Below are positions 1-9,015 of a stretch of 64,000 nt of DNA, in pieces. The first letter of the stretch is position 1. The number at the start of each line of letters is the position of its first letter. This DNA comes from Hymenobacter edaphi (GTDB lineage: Bacteria > Bacteroidota > Bacteroidia > Cytophagales > Hymenobacteraceae). Under the pieces are notes generated by a model. It was not told the origin of the DNA, did not search any database, and saw only the letters and a list, made by a program, of their open reading frames with translations. The position numbers and the translations under genes were made by a program. The stretch lies in assembly GCF_003258365.1 (NCBI RefSeq), contig NZ_QHKM01000001.1:558001-622000 (forward strand). Reading direction: 5' to 3'.

Positions 1-203
1 CCGTAGGCGGGGCCCAGCAGCGCTGTCAGCAGCAGGGCAAAAGCCAGCAGGCGGGGCAGCAGTTTCCAGCCCACGCGCCAGCCCGACTGACTCAGGGGCC
101 GCGCCAGGCGAACGGTGCGCTGCACGTAGCCCAGGTACAACAGCCCCGCCGCCACGGCCAGCGCAGCCTCCCATTGCGACCAGGAATACAGCCAATTAAG
201 CAT
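1..203 (-). CDS. N-terminal part of a membrane protein (truncated by window edge)
   Basis: Reading leftward from an ATG at 203 gives about 67 residues starting MLNWLYSWSQ and running off the window. Two hydrophobic stretches are visible, roughly residues 11-23 and 49-64, separated by a basic segment (QRTVRLARPL), and the second ends in LLGPAYG. This layout resembles the N-terminus of Bat-type (BatA/BatB) membrane proteins that place a VWA domain after two membrane helices, but the diagnostic domain is outside the window, so that identity is only a guess. The gene diverges from the tRNA genes to its right. Confidence 0.5.
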   Translation of the reverse strand, partial: MLNWLYSWSQWEAALAVAAGLLYLGYVQRTVRLARPLSQSGWRVGWKLLPRLLAFALLLTALLGPAY

Positions 204-289
204 AGCGGGCAGCCGATGGTTGGGCCGGCAGGAAGTCAAAGATAAGGCCCTGGCGAGGCCGTAGGGCATAATTTTTTTTGTGGGTGGGG

Positions 290-319
290 TTGGTTTGGCA
301 AAAGTCGCTTGTATATTTG
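290..319 (+). promoter_or_regulatory. Bacteroidota-type promoter for tRNA-Ser
   Basis: TTG at 290-292, a 19-nt spacer and a perfect TATATTTG (-7 consensus TAnnTTTG) at 312-319, about 45 nt before the mature tRNA-Ser. The 204-363 gap holds nothing else that I recognise. Confidence 0.6.
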
Positions 320-363
320 CTGCCCCGAAGGGTAAACGGCCCACGGGATAACGCCTCAAATAC

Positions 364-452
<89 letters not shown>

Positions 453-458
453 TCTTGG

Positions 459-537
459 AATTCTGAATTATGAACGCTGAATTCTGAATTGACTGGATTA
501 CCCACAATTCAGAGTTCAGCATTCATAATTCAGAATT
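459..537. repeat. Long inverted repeat between two tRNA genes
   Basis: Arms 459-491 and 505-537 (33 bp) are reverse complements with two mismatches and a 13-nt loop. The right arm runs into a T tract (535-543). The arms are AT-rich and built from AATTCTGAATT-like words, unlike the GC-rich surroundings. It may terminate tRNA-Ser transcription; a palindromic repeat element is the alternative. Confidence 0.7.
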
Positions 538-543
538 TTTTTT

Positions 544-620
544 CGGGGTGTAGCGTAGCCCGGTATCGCGCCTGCTTTGGGAGCAGGAGGCCGCAGGTTC
601 GAATCCTGCCACCCCGACCA
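544..620 (+). tRNA. tRNA-Pro (UGG anticodon)
   Basis: Acceptor strands CGGGGTG and CACCCCG pair. The anticodon stem CCTGC/GCAGG encloses TTTGGGA, giving anticodon TGG. T arm GCAGGTTCGAATCCTGC. Discriminator A is followed by an encoded CCA at 618-620, unlike the neighbouring tRNA-Ser and tRNA-Arg. Confidence 0.95.
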
Positions 621-675
621 CTTGTGTAAGCCGTCTGCCCGCCCTGCCGCGGTGGGCGGCTTCTGCTGTTTTTGG

Positions 676-749
676 GCCCCGTTAGCTCAGTTGGATAGAG
701 CATCCGCCTTCTAAGCGGACGGTCAGGAGTTCGAATCTCTTACGGGGTA
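676..749 (+). tRNA. tRNA-Arg (UCU anticodon)
   Basis: Acceptor strands GCCCCGT and ACGGGGT pair (first pair G-U), discriminator A at 749. The anticodon loop CTTCTAA within stem TCCGC/GCGGA gives anticodon TCT (reads AGA/AGG). T loop TTCGAAT is present. Confidence 0.95.
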
Positions 750-753
750 CTGC

Positions 754-779
754 AAGGCTGCTCTTTGGAGCAGCCTTTT
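754..779 (+). terminator. Terminator after the tRNA cluster
   Basis: Ten-base-pair hairpin AAGGCTGCTC/GAGCAGCCTT with a TTTG loop, followed by TTG, directly after tRNA-Arg. Confidence 0.65.
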
Positions 780-1020
780 GCATTTCCGGGGCCACCCTAC
801 GGCCCGCCCGCAGCGCCGCCGACCTACCGATAGTTCGACGCCCGTGCAACCAATCCGGCTCCCGGCCAGTCTACTTAACTAGCCGGCGGCAGGCTTTGCT
901 TTTGTTGGGAAAACAGGGGTATTGTGCCCGTTTACCGTTTTTAAAGCAAAGTCATTACCTTGCGGTGCCTCACACCCAGGCAACACCATCCTCAGATTCC
1001 TTCCACTCAACACCTTCACC

Positions 1021-2469
1021 ATGAAGAAAACCCTACTCACCCTGGCCTGCGCGATGCTACTCGGGGCCGCTGCAAATGCCCAAACGACGCCGCCGCAACC
1101 GTGGACTATTGTTTCGGTTGGTTCAGCGGTGCCTACCAACTACATCACGGAGGACATCGTGACGGTAAACCCGGCTACGGTATGGGTACTGTACCGCGAG
1201 GTTTCCTCGGGGACGACGGCCCTGCCGGTGCGCACGTACGCCCGCACCATTGACGGGGGCACGACCTGGACGGGCGGCGCCCTCAACATCCCGACCGACC
1301 TGAACGTGTCCAACATCACCGCTATCGACGGCAACACGGCCTGGATTGCGGCTTTCTCGACGACCAGCAACAAAACCCAGCAGGGCGTTTACAAAACCAC
1401 CGACGGCGGCGTAACCTGGACCAAGCAAGGCACGGCCACCTACTCCCAGGCTGACTCGTTCCCGAACGGGGTGTATTTCTTTGATGCCAACAACGGCGTG
1501 ACCTTCGGCGACCCGCAGCCCGCCGGCATCGGCCAGCGCATGGAGATTTACACCACCACCAACGGCGGCACCAACTGGACGCGCAACACCACCAGCGCCC
1601 CGGTGGTTAACAGCAACCAGGAGTACGGCCTTGCCGGCTCGTTCTTCGCGCTGGGCAATACCATCTGGCACGGCGGCGTGAGCGACGACGGCTCGGGTCC
1701 GGCTTCGGGCCAGGGTGCCCGTCTGTACAAGTCGACGGACCGCGGCCTGACCTGGACGGCCGCTGACACCGACCTGCCCTACGCCGTGAGCAACCTGGCC
1801 TTCACCAGCCCGAGCCGCGGCCTGCTCTCCAGCGGCTTCGACCTGCTGGAGACCCTCGATGGCGGTGCCACCAACTCTACCCTGCTCTACTCGGGCCACT
1901 TCCGCGGTGCCGGTCTGGATGCCGTGCCCGGCCTGAACAATACGTACGTCAGCGTAGGGGTAATCGACACGACCTCGACCCTGCAGTCGGGCTACAACGG
2001 CAGCTCCATCTCCTACGACGGCGGCCAGACCTGGAAGGACATGCTGTCGCGCGGCGTGAGCATCAACCAGTACGAAGTGGACATGTTCAGCCCCTCGGTA
2101 GGCTTCACGGGTAGCTTCACGCAGGGCACTACGGCTAACCCGAACGTGAACCTGACCGGCGTGACCAAGCTGAACACGGTTATCACGGGCAGCAAAAACG
2201 CCGTGGCGCTGCGCGGCGTGCTGCAGGTGTTCCCGAACCCGAGCAACGACGGCCGCTTCACGATGAACGTGAACCTGCCCGCCGCCACCAAGCGCGACCT
2301 GACCGTAACCGACGCGCTGGGCCGCGTGGTGAAGCAGATCAAGCTGAACGCTACCGGTGCTGCCGTGCAAAACCAGGCGCTGGATCTGAGCCAGTTTAAA
2401 GCCGGTGTGTACACCCTGCGCCTCGTAACCGAGCAGGGCACCGCCGTGGAGAAGCTGGTGGTCAATTAA
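1021..2469 (+). CDS. T9SS-secreted beta-propeller (Asp-box/YCF48-like) protein
   Basis: 482-residue secreted protein of unknown substrate. Start chosen at 1021 because it gives a clean signal peptide (MKKTLLTLACAMLLGAAANA, cut before QTTPP); reading from further upstream adds unlikely residues. The body contains several Asp-box-like blades (TIDGGTTW, TTDGGVTW, TTNGGTNW, STDRGLTW, YDGGQTW), as in sialidase/BNR and YCF48-type propellers. The C-terminal ~75 residues match a T9SS type-A sorting domain: VFPNPSNDG, then DALGRVVKQ, ending in GVYTLRL and VEKLVVN. Such domains direct proteins across the outer membrane and to the surface. It stands alone and is followed by a strong terminator. Confidence 0.85.
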   Translation: MKKTLLTLACAMLLGAAANAQTTPPQPWTIVSVGSAVPTNYITEDIVTVNPATVWVLYREVSSGTTALPVRTYARTIDGGTTWTGGALNIPTDLNVSNITAIDGNTAWIAAFSTTSNKTQQGVYKTTDGGVTWTKQGTATYSQADSFPNGVYFFDANNGVTFGDPQPAGIGQRMEIYTTTNGGTNWTRNTTSAPVVNSNQEYGLAGSFFALGNTIWHGGVSDDGSGPASGQGARLYKSTDRGLTWTAADTDLPYAVSNLAFTSPSRGLLSSGFDLLETLDGGATNSTLLYSGHFRGAGLDAVPGLNNTYVSVGVIDTTSTLQSGYNGSSISYDGGQTWKDMLSRGVSINQYEVDMFSPSVGFTGSFTQGTTANPNVNLTGVTKLNTVITGSKNAVALRGVLQVFPNPSNDGRFTMNVNLPAATKRDLTVTDALGRVVKQIKLNATGAAVQNQALDLSQFKAGVYTLRLVTEQGTAVEKLVVN

Positions 2470-2489
2470 GCGGACTTCTTCCGCGCTCA

Positions 2490-2527
2490 AGCCCCCGTTC
2501 AGCCCCGCTGAACGGGGGCTTTTTTTA
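2490..2527 (+). terminator. Intrinsic terminator
   Basis: Thirteen-base-pair stem AGCCCCCGTTCAG/CTGAACGGGGGCT followed by seven T, 20 nt after the T9SS protein stop. Confidence 0.9.
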
Positions 2528-2660
2528 TGGTATTGCGGCTGATAGGGCCCTAGATTCGACGCGCTGGCAGCTGGCCCGGAACGACCGAAGCCGCCGCTGC
2601 CGGGCCGGGCGCCGGCCGCCGGCCCGGCGCGGCCGGCCGGGGGCGGGGCAGCCGCAATAA

Positions 2661-4736
<2,076 letters not shown>

Positions 4737-4751
4737 GCGTCGAGCGAGTAG

Positions 4752-4778
4752 AAAAGCCCGCCTTGCGCGGGCTTTTTT
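4752..4778 (+). terminator. gyrB terminator
   Basis: Ten-base-pair stem AAAAGCCCGC/GCGGGCTTTT with T tract, 15 nt after the gyrB stop. Confidence 0.85.
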
Positions 4779-4800
4779 ATTGGTTAACATTGATTTTATA

Positions 4801-4910
4801 AGAACGTCATGTCGAGCCCCGCGAGACATCGCGCGCGCTGCTGCCGGATAGCAAATAGTACTGGGCATCAGCACGCGAGATGCTTCGCTACGCTCTGCAG
4901 GAGGGACTAA
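4801..4910. repeat. REP-like element, family A (decayed copy)
   Basis: Begins AGAACGTCATGTCGAG and contains GCACGCGAGATGC, both shared with the intact palindromic copy at 47897-48025. The final arm (CATGACGTTCT) is missing here; the element runs into the ridA leader. Confidence 0.6.
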
Positions 4911-4924
4911 GGAAACCGAATACC

Positions 4925-5302
4925 ATGCGACAACTCATATCCTCCGGCTCGCCCTGGGAAGGCCCGGTGGGCTACTCCCGCGCCGTGCGCGTGGGCAACG
5001 TGGTGGAAGTGGCCGGCACCACCGCCCAGGACGGCGACATCACCCCCAGCGGCGACGCCTACGCCCAAACCAAGCGCATCCTGGAAAAAATTGCCGACGC
5101 GCTGGCCGAAGCCGGCGCGACCATGCAGGACGTGGTGCGTACCCGCATCTACGTGACCGATATCCGGCACTGGGAGGCGGTGGGCCGGGCCCACGGCGAA
5201 GTGTTTCACCTTATCCGGCCTGCCAGCACCATGGTGGAGGTCAGCGCCCTGATTGACCCGCGCCTGCAGGTGGAAATTGAAGCCACGGCCATTATTTCGT
5301 AA
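4925..5302 (+). CDS. ridA: RidA-family (YjgF/YER057c) enamine/imine deaminase
   Basis: 125 residues from the ATG at 4925; an upstream in-frame ATG at 4880 would add 15 residues encoded by a repeat element and is rejected. RidA proteins are small trimeric cytosolic enzymes that hydrolyse reactive 2-aminoacrylate and related imines. Visible family features are the [19 protein letters not shown] opening, AGTTAQDG, the arginine in RTRIYVTDI that binds the substrate carboxylate, and the tail [13 protein letters not shown]. The first segment is closest to the subgroup lacking the classical N-terminal IxTxxAP motif, so its substrate may differ from canonical RidA. It ends 54 bp before ppk1, so co-transcription is possible. 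Confidence 0.85.
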   Translation: MRQLISSGSPWEGPVGYSRAVRVGNVVEVAGTTAQDGDITPSGDAYAQTKRILEKIADALAEAGATMQDVVRTRIYVTDIRHWEAVGRAHGEVFHLIRPASTMVEVSALIDPRLQVEIEATAIIS

Positions 5303-5356
5303 CTCTGCGCAACCCCGCGCCGGCTGGCCCGAATACGCGGGTAGTTTTCCGCCTTT

Positions 5357-7684
5357 ATGAAGCTGTTTAAGTCCTCGGACCTCATCCGCAAAAGCAAATA
5401 CATCAGCCGCGACCTGAGCTGGTTGCGCTTCAACTACCGCGTGCTCGACCAGGCCCGCGACAGTGGCCGCTCGGTGCTCGACCGGCTGCGCTTCCTGGGC
5501 ATCACGGCTTCCAACCTCGACGAGTTTTTCATGATTCGCGTCGGGTCGCTGTATAATTACCTCGACTACGGCAAGCTGCGCGTCGACTACTCCGGCCTGC
5601 GCGAACTGCCGTTCCGCCGCAAGCTGCTGGACTTCGCGCACCGCTTCGTGCACGACCAGACGCAGACCTTCACCCAGGAGCTGCGGCCGCTCTTTACCAA
5701 GAGCGGCTTCGACATCCTGGGTGTCTCGGAACTGACGGAGGTGGAGCAGAAAAAGGCCGACGGCTACTTCAAGAACACCGTCTTCCCGCTGCTCACGCCG
5801 ATGGTGTACGACTCCTACCACGGCTTTCCGCTGATGATGAATCAGCTGCTGGTGTTCGGGGTGGTGACGCGCATGAACCCGGAGGGGCCGGAGGAAGGGC
5901 AGGAGCGGCTCACGTTCGTGCAGATTCCGGCCAACCTGGCCCGGTTCTTCGAACTGCAGCGCAAGGACCGGGTCATCTTCGTGCCCATCGAAGAAATCGT
6001 GCGGGCCAACCTGGAGAAGCTGTTCCGCAACGTGGACATCCTCTCGGCCACGCTGATGCGCATTACGCGCAACGGGGACTTCACGCTGGAAGAGTCGGAC
6101 GACATCGACGTGGACTTCATCCAGGAAATTCAGCTCGGCCTCAAGACGCGCAAGCGCGGCCGGGTGGTACGCTTAGAGGTGGAGCCCGACGCCTCCAACC
6201 TGCTGATGAACGTGCTGAAGGAGCGGTGGAAAATCGACAACGGCAACGTGTTCGTCATCAACGGCCTCATCGACCTGAAGGGGCTGAACCAGATCGTGCG
6301 TCACCCCAGCTTCCGCGACAAGCTGCCGCGGTCGATGTCGCCGGTGCAGCCGCTGAGCTTGCCGCCCGGCGCCGACGAAAACCTGTTTGAGTACCTAAAG
6401 CACCACGACGTGCTGCTGCACCACCCCTACAACTCGATTGACCCGGTGGTGAAGCTGCTCGAACAGGCCGCCGAAGACCCGCACGTGCTCGGTATCAAGC
6501 AAACCATCTACCGCCTCGCCGACGATTCGCGCGTGTCGGCGGCCTTGCTGAAGGCGGCCGAGAACGGCAAGCACGTGTCGGTGCTGTTCGAGGTAAAGGC
6601 CCGCTTCGACGAGGAGCGCAACATTCGGGAGGGCACCAAGCTGGAAAAAGCGGGCTGCTTTGTCATCTACGGCGTGTCGAAGTACAAGACGCACACCAAG
6701 ATGGCCATGATCATCCGCAAGGAAGGCGAGAAGGTGACGCGCTACGTGCACATCGGCTCGGGCAACTACAACGAGGCCACTTCGCGCTTCTACACCGACG
6801 TGAGCCTGCTCACCACCAACGACGTGTACGGCCACGACGTGTCGGAATTCTTCAACGTGATTACCGGCCACTCGCAGCCCGACGACTACGAGTACCTCAT
6901 CACGGCGCCCAAGGACATGCGCCAGCAGCTCATTCAGCTCATCCGCGACGAGGCCCGCAACGCCAAGAAGGGCCAGCCCGCCGGCATCGTGATGAAGATG
7001 AACTCCCTGGAGGACCGCGACGTCATCGATGAGCTGTACAAGGCCTCCAAAGCCGGGGTGCCTATTCGCCTGATCGTGCGCGGCATCTGCTGCCTGCGGC
7101 CCGGCCGGCCGGGGCTGAGCGAGAACATCGAGGTGCGCAGCATTGTGGGCGAGTTTCTGGAGCACACGCGCCTGTTCTACTTCCACCACGCCGGCCACCC
7201 GAAGCTCTATTCCGGCTCGGCCGACGTGATGGTGCGCTCCTTCGACCGCCGCATCGAGGCACTGTTCCTCATCGTGAATCCGCAGCTGATGCGCGAGGCC
7301 ATCAACATCCTCTACTTCAACCTCAAGGACAACTACAACACCTACCTCATGCGCGAGGACGGGGCCTATATCAAGCGCCAGCCGGCGGAAGGCGAGCCGC
7401 TGTTCAACGTGCATAAGGAGTTCTACTTCAAGAACTACGGTCTGATGAGTGACTCCGCGCTGTACGACGACTACCTGGTGAAAAAGTCAGCTGACGTGCC
7501 GGACGGCGAAGCCGTGTCGCCCTCGGAAGACAGTCTGATTGCCGGCGAGGAAATCGTGCTGCCCGACGAGGACGTGGAAATCAACGGGGTGCTGGAGCTG
7601 CCCACGCTGGTGGAAACGCCCGCTGAGCCGCTGGCCCCCGGCCCGATTCCGCCGGTCATTGCCGAGGACGTGGAGAACGTGTAA
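5357..7684 (+). CDS. ppk1: Polyphosphate kinase 1
   Basis: 775 residues; reversibly polymerises the gamma phosphate of ATP into polyphosphate. Domain order fits PPK1: N domain with RDLSWLRFNYRVLDQA and LDEFFMIRVG, a head domain, then two catalytic domains of phospholipase-D-like fold. Two candidate active-site histidines are H446 (KTHTKMAM), the likely phosphohistidine, and H603 (LEHTRLFYF). HIGSGNYNEATSRFYTD and the GSADVMVRSFDRRIE segment are also typical. The last ~70 residues are an acidic tail beyond the usual enzyme end. A near-consensus TAGTTTTC at 5343-5350 lies close to the start. The gene faces ppx across a palindromic spacer, so synthesis and degradation of polyphosphate are encoded convergently. 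Confidence 0.95.
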   Translation: MKLFKSSDLIRKSKYISRDLSWLRFNYRVLDQARDSGRSVLDRLRFLGITASNLDEFFMIRVGSLYNYLDYGKLRVDYSGLRELPFRRKLLDFAHRFVHDQTQTFTQELRPLFTKSGFDILGVSELTEVEQKKADGYFKNTVFPLLTPMVYDSYHGFPLMMNQLLVFGVVTRMNPEGPEEGQERLTFVQIPANLARFFELQRKDRVIFVPIEEIVRANLEKLFRNVDILSATLMRITRNGDFTLEESDDIDVDFIQEIQLGLKTRKRGRVVRLEVEPDASNLLMNVLKERWKIDNGNVFVINGLIDLKGLNQIVRHPSFRDKLPRSMSPVQPLSLPPGADENLFEYLKHHDVLLHHPYNSIDPVVKLLEQAAEDPHVLGIKQTIYRLADDSRVSAALLKAAENGKHVSVLFEVKARFDEERNIREGTKLEKAGCFVIYGVSKYKTHTKMAMIIRKEGEKVTRYVHIGSGNYNEATSRFYTDVSLLTTNDVYGHDVSEFFNVITGHSQPDDYEYLITAPKDMRQQLIQLIRDEARNAKKGQPAGIVMKMNSLEDRDVIDELYKASKAGVPIRLIVRGICCLRPGRPGLSENIEVRSIVGEFLEHTRLFYFHHAGHPKLYSGSADVMVRSFDRRIEALFLIVNPQLMREAINILYFNLKDNYNTYLMREDGAYIKRQPAEGEPLFNVHKEFYFKNYGLMSDSALYDDYLVKKSADVPDGEAVSPSEDSLIAGEEIVLPDEDVEINGVLELPTLVETPAEPLAPGPIPPVIAEDVENV

Positions 7685-7713
7685 ATGCCAAAAGGACAGG
7701 GGCGGCTCACCCC

Positions 7714-7917
7714 GCTGTCATTGCGAGCGAACCGAAGGTCGACGTAGTCAAGCGCGGCAATTCTTGCTGCAGTAGCACCGCCGAGCCACTTCCTACCAAC
7801 CGAAAACAGCACCGCCCGAAGACGTTCGTACGACGTTTTCGGGCGGTGCTGTTCGTGCCGCGGGAGGATTGGCTACGCCTTCCTGCGGAGGCTTCGGCTG
7901 CGCCGCGCAATGACAGC
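7714..7917. repeat. REP-like element, family B, with nested hairpin
   Basis: Outer ends GCTGTCATTGCGAGCG and CGCGCAATGACAGC are reverse complements over about 10 bp. Inside lie further imperfect arms and a strong GC hairpin (7805-7852). It fills the ppk1-ppx convergent spacer. Confidence 0.7.
7803..7853. terminator. Probable bidirectional terminator between ppk1 and ppx
   Basis: Stem AACAGCACCGCCCGAA/TTCGGGCGGTGCTGTT (16 bp) around a short self-complementary loop, between convergent genes. There is no long T tract, so intrinsic termination is inferred. Confidence 0.5.
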
Positions 7918-7934
7918 CAGTGCAGCCGCCCGGC

Positions 7935-8909
7935 TTACGATTCCGAATCGTTCTGAATGGTCAGGTAGGGGACGCGCAGGGTGTGGTCCGTCACGGGGCG
8001 GATTTCCTCGAAGTGGTCTTCAAACAGGGCCTGCAGCATGCCGTCCTTCAGGCCGATATCGGGCACGAGCATGTCCTTGGCGCCCGACCACTCCATGGCC
8101 GACAGGTAAATCTGCCCGGCGGGCACGATGACGTCGGCGCGGTCGGGGTTGAGCATCAGCAGGTTCACCCGCTCGTCCATGCTCAGCCCGCGCAGGCGGG
8201 AGAGGATGTCGCTGATGCGCTTGCGGGGCAGAGGCTGATCGGCGGGCAGTTGGGCCAGGGAGTAGATTTTGTTGATGTTGCCGCCGGTGCCGATGGCGCG
8301 CGTCACGTGGAAGCGGCGCGAGTTGTCCTTCACCCACTGCTCCATGCGCTGCCAGGTGTCCTGCAGGGCCTCGCCGGGCTGCCCGTTTTGCTGCAGCCGC
8401 CGGATGGAACCCACCTCGAACGACTGCGAGGCAATTTTCTTCCGGTCGGAATACAGGTTGAACTCGGTGCTGCCGCCGCCCACGTCGATGTGCAGGTAGT
8501 GGCGCTTGTCCTCCAGCAGCTGCATAATCACGCGGTTGACGTACGCCGCCTCGGCCTCCCCGTCGATGATCTGCACCTTGATGCCCAGCTCGCGCTGCAT
8601 GCGGTCGGCAATGGCCTGGCCGTTGTCGGCGGAGCGCATGGCGGAGGTGGAGCAGATCAGGTAGTGGGCCACGTCGTGTACCTCCATCAGCAGCTTGAGC
8701 GCGTGCATGAATTTGACGAACTTCTCCTCCTTTTCGGGTGAGATGTGGCCGGTGGCAAACACGTCTTCGCCCAGGCGCAGGGGGTAGCGCACGTATTCCA
8801 CGCGCTTGAGGCGGTAGGCGCCCTCGTACTCCAGCACGGCGGAAATCTGACAACGGACGGCGTTGGAGCCGATATCAATGGCGGCCAGTTTCAGCAGCGG
8901 GTATTCCAT
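7935..8909 (-). CDS. ppx: Ppx/GppA-family exopolyphosphatase
   Basis: 324 residues of the ASKHA fold: N-terminal LAAIDIGSNAVRCQI (phosphate 1 motif), STSAMRSADNG, IIDGEAEAAYV, the phosphate 2 motif IDVGGGSTEF, and GTGGNINKIY. The family releases terminal phosphate from polyphosphate or hydrolyses pppGpp to ppGpp. The length matches short Ppx proteins without the C-terminal HD-like domain. Its placement next to ppk1 favours an exopolyphosphatase role; pppGpp hydrolysis remains possible. It lies downstream of the large phosphoesterase fusion, with a weak terminator between them. Confidence 0.9.
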   Translation of the reverse strand: MEYPLLKLAAIDIGSNAVRCQISAVLEYEGAYRLKRVEYVRYPLRLGEDVFATGHISPEKEEKFVKFMHALKLLMEVHDVAHYLICSTSAMRSADNGQAIADRMQRELGIKVQIIDGEAEAAYVNRVIMQLLEDKRHYLHIDVGGGSTEFNLYSDRKKIASQSFEVGSIRRLQQNGQPGEALQDTWQRMEQWVKDNSRRFHVTRAIGTGGNINKIYSLAQLPADQPLPRKRISDILSRLRGLSMDERVNLLMLNPDRADVIVPAGQIYLSAMEWSGAKDMLVPDIGLKDGMLQALFEDHFEEIRPVTDHTLRVPYLTIQNDSES

Positions 8910-8945
8910 GCGCGGGAGTGAAGTGACGGGAGAAGTGCGGCAAAG

Positions 8946-8975
8946 ATAAAAAGCCGGACTAAAGCCCGGCCTTTT
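8946..8975 (-). terminator. Candidate terminator downstream of the phosphoesterase fusion
   Basis: GCCGG/CCGGC stem flanked by A and T runs, 40-70 nt after the stop at 9016 and just before the ppx start. Confidence 0.5.
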
Positions 8976-9015
8976 CTGTTATTCGGCATGCCGAAGAAAT
9001 TGCTTGCGCGCCCGG

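Noticed and set aside
1123-2490. A 455-codon antisense frame over the T9SS protein
   Set aside because: The sense strand has a signal peptide, Asp-box repeats and a sorting domain; the antisense product has no coherent features.
2560-2660. GC-rich palindromic stretch before gyrB as a possible origin or regulatory site
   Set aside because: No DnaA-box cluster, AT-rich unwinding region or dnaA/dnaN genes are nearby; it is simply GC-rich.
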